From NCBI GenBank assembly GCA_044375915.1, contig JBILLU010000012.1, positions 1-32,806 on the forward strand: a stretch of 32,806 nt of DNA, read 5' to 3'. Shown one piece after another: positions 31,309 through 32,806 of this stretch; position 1 is the first letter of the stretch; each line of letters begins with the position of its first letter. The translations under genes and the position numbers were made by a program. Origin of the DNA: JAFEBO01 sp044375915 (GTDB lineage: Bacteria > Planctomycetota > Phycisphaerae > Phycisphaerales > UBA1924). Below the pieces are notes generated by a model. It made no database searches. It had not been told where the DNA came from and saw only the letters and a program-made list of their open reading frames with translations.

Positions 31309-32544
31309 ATGCGATCGGGACCTATGCACGTGTTGTCGATGGTGTTGCTGTTCCTGATGGCCGCGGCGCTCACCGGTGTCTTGGTGTACACCGTCCGGGC
31401 CGGGCCGCTGCTCGTCAGCGGTTACGGCAACGCCGGCCCCAGCGGTGGCCCGGACGACGCGCTCAAGAACGACATCGAACAGAAGGTGCGGCTCGCCGAG
31501 GCGATGCAAGTGGCCGCGAACAACCCGGGTCAGAAGAAGGACGCCAACGTGACCAAACCCGACAGCTCAGCCGAAATCAAGTACAGCCGCGGCGGCTATG
31601 ACGTGACGCCGCTCAGCGAGGCCCGTATCGACGAACTCGCCAAGAAACTCACGCCCGAAGAGAAGCAGATCATCCTCGCCAAGGGAACCGAGCGCGCGTT
31701 CTGCGGCAACCTGACCGACAACAAGAAGGAAGGTGTGTACACCTGCCGTCTGTGTGCGCTGCCGCTGTTTGCAAGCGACAGCAAGTTCCACTCCGGCACC
31801 GGCTGGCCGAGCTTCTTCCAGCCGTTTGACAAAGACCACATCGCGTACCACAAGGACACCGCCTTCGGCATGGAGCGGATCGAGATCGTGTGCACGCGTT
31901 GCACCGCTCACCTCGGCCACGTCTTCGAAGACGGGCCTGAGCCCACCGGCCTGCGTTACTGCGTGAACAGCGCATCGCTCGAGTTCAGCGAGGACAAGGA
32001 CGGCAAGCACAACCTCCCCGCCGCCAGCTTGCCCATCAAGACCAGCGTCGCCTACTTCGCCGGCGGCTGCTTCTGGGGCACCGAAGATCTCTTTCAATCC
32101 GTCCCCGGCGTGATCAACGTCGAGAGCGGCTACATGGGCGGCCACGTCGTCAAGCCGACCTACAAGCAAGTCTGTTACACGGACACCGGCCACACTGAAA
32201 CAGTGCGCATCACCTACGACCCCAGCCGCGTCGAGTACAAGGCGCTGCTCAAGCAGTTCTTCCGCTTCCACGATCCAACGACGCTGAACCGCCAGGGCCC
32301 CGATGTCGGCCCGCAGTATCGCTCGGCGATTTTCGCGGCCGACGAAGCGCAACTCGTCGACGCCAAGGCGTTCATCGACGAGCAGAGCAAGCGCGAGAAG
32401 TATCAGAAACGCAAGATCGTGACTCAGTTGTCGCTTGCCGCCAAGGATGGCGACGCCGCCGGTTTCTGGGTCGCTGAGGACTACCACCAGGACTATCACG
32501 AGAAGCACGGCGGGCACTGCGCCATTCCCAACGACGACGAGTGA
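31309..32544 (+). CDS. msrBA: MsrB-MsrA fusion, membrane-anchored methionine sulfoxide reductase
   Basis: A 411-residue protein repairing both methionine sulfoxide epimers. One N-terminal helix (about 8-29) probably anchors it to the membrane or acts as a signal. The MsrB domain (about 105-228) has zinc cysteines C146, C149, C195 and C198, a likely resolving C132 and catalytic C218 (RYCVNSASLEF). The MsrA domain (about 245-404) has catalytic C254 (GCFWG), DYHQDYH and a C-terminal C404 (GGHC). GGAG lies 7 bases before ATG 31309, which decides this start over 31267 and 31324. B-then-A order with an export helix suggests periplasmic protein repair. Confidence 0.92.
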   Translation: MRSGPMHVLSMVLLFLMAAALTGVLVYTVRAGPLLVSGYGNAGPSGGPDDALKNDIEQKVRLAEAMQVAANNPGQKKDANVTKPDSSAEIKYSRGGYDVTPLSEARIDELAKKLTPEEKQIILAKGTERAFCGNLTDNKKEGVYTCRLCALPLFASDSKFHSGTGWPSFFQPFDKDHIAYHKDTAFGMERIEIVCTRCTAHLGHVFEDGPEPTGLRYCVNSASLEFSEDKDGKHNLPAASLPIKTSVAYFAGGCFWGTEDLFQSVPGVINVESGYMGGHVVKPTYKQVCYTDTGHTETVRITYDPSRVEYKALLKQFFRFHDPTTLNRQGPDVGPQYRSAIFAADEAQLVDAKAFIDEQSKREKYQKRKIVTQLSLAAKDGDAAGFWVAEDYHQDYHEKHGGHCAIPNDDE

Positions 32545-32643
32545 GCGCGTCCGCGCTCAAAGCAGCGGGAAGGCGACATCGGGTGAATACCCGAGAATGC
32601 CCGAGAAAGCGTGGGCAAGACGCCTTGCGTCCGATACTGGGGC

Positions 32644-32806
32644 GTGCCTAACGTCCCATCTGCTTTTCTTGTGACTGATCGCTTGCACCATCCTCTCAGT
32701 CAGCCCCTGGCCAAGAGCCTCGGCCCCGCGTTCCACGCGTTGGCAACCGAGCCCTTGACCGGCGTGGTGATCGTCACAGAAGACGGCACAATCCTCTATA
32801 GCAACA
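32644..32806 (+). CDS. Start of a possible PAS-domain protein (runs off window)
   Basis: An open frame from GTG 32644 (or GTG 32671) reaches the window end without a stop. Its last visible part, LTGVVIVTEDGTILYSN, matches the beginning of a PAS sensor domain (..DGxIxYxN), found in histidine kinases, regulators and cyclases. Only about 54 codons are visible, so the protein type is not known and the start is uncertain. Confidence 0.45.
   Translation, partial: MPNVPSAFLVTDRLHHPLSQPLAKSLGPAFHALATEPLTGVVIVTEDGTILYSN

Overview
The window is high-GC (about two thirds G+C by eye) bacterial chromosome, most probably from a Planctomycetota member of the class Phycisphaerae. This is inferred from the combination of lipid A genes, a very large pseudopilin with an AFTLLE prepilin signal, secreted proteins with PEP-CTERM-like tails (IP.P, hydrophobic stretch, RRRR), a dockerin-like calcium-binding tail on a secreted cytochrome, and many dispersed hairpin repeats. 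No rRNA, tRNA, CRISPR array, transposase or phage gene is visible.

Layout. Positions 1-5751 hold an outer-membrane/lipopolysaccharide block: the end of a family 2 glycosyltransferase, a small PilZ protein on the other strand, then skp/ompH, lpxD, lpxC and a CPBP-family membrane protease, all forward. Positions 5975-12099 carry a long coiled-coil protein (reverse), a 983-residue secreted beta-propeller/di-heme cytochrome with a dockerin-like tail (forward) and a pseudopilin-like protein (reverse). Positions 12413-16657 hold a membrane-anchored Gln/Met-rich coiled-coil protein and a small lipoprotein (both reverse), then a tRNA-dihydrouridine synthase (forward). Positions 16654-20689 hold an AbgT-type transporter, a nitroreductase and two tandem paralogous secreted CTERM proteins. 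Positions 20849-23934 are a two-gene unit, a Ser/Thr kinase with a CHASE2 sensor translationally coupled to a lipoprotein. Positions 23941-26802 are a divergent carbohydrate pair (alpha-glucan phosphorylase and mannose-6-phosphate isomerase). The rest holds a secreted beta-lactamase-fold hydrolase, an unknown protein, an AhpD-like protein, a SOUL heme-binding protein, an MsrB-MsrA fusion and the start of a possible PAS-domain protein.

The most unusual aspect is the repeat content. At least six unrelated repeat families occur in the gaps between genes. Nearly all have the same architecture: two copies of a unit in inverted orientation separated by a short spacer. Several arrays are built of degenerate 8-bp units (around 1896-2023, 4129-4228, 14413-14510, 14989-15028 and 15856-15897). 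Repeat-like DNA also appears inside genes in frame: a 24-bp near-palindrome in an extra segment of LpxC, an 8-bp tandem array in an extra segment of the dihydrouridine synthase, and a 9-bp array encoding part of a lipoprotein signal peptide. One stop codon abuts a repeat that also looks like the gene's terminator. I regard this in-frame and intercistronic repeat invasion as the best candidate for an undescribed system here. Function and mobility are inference only.
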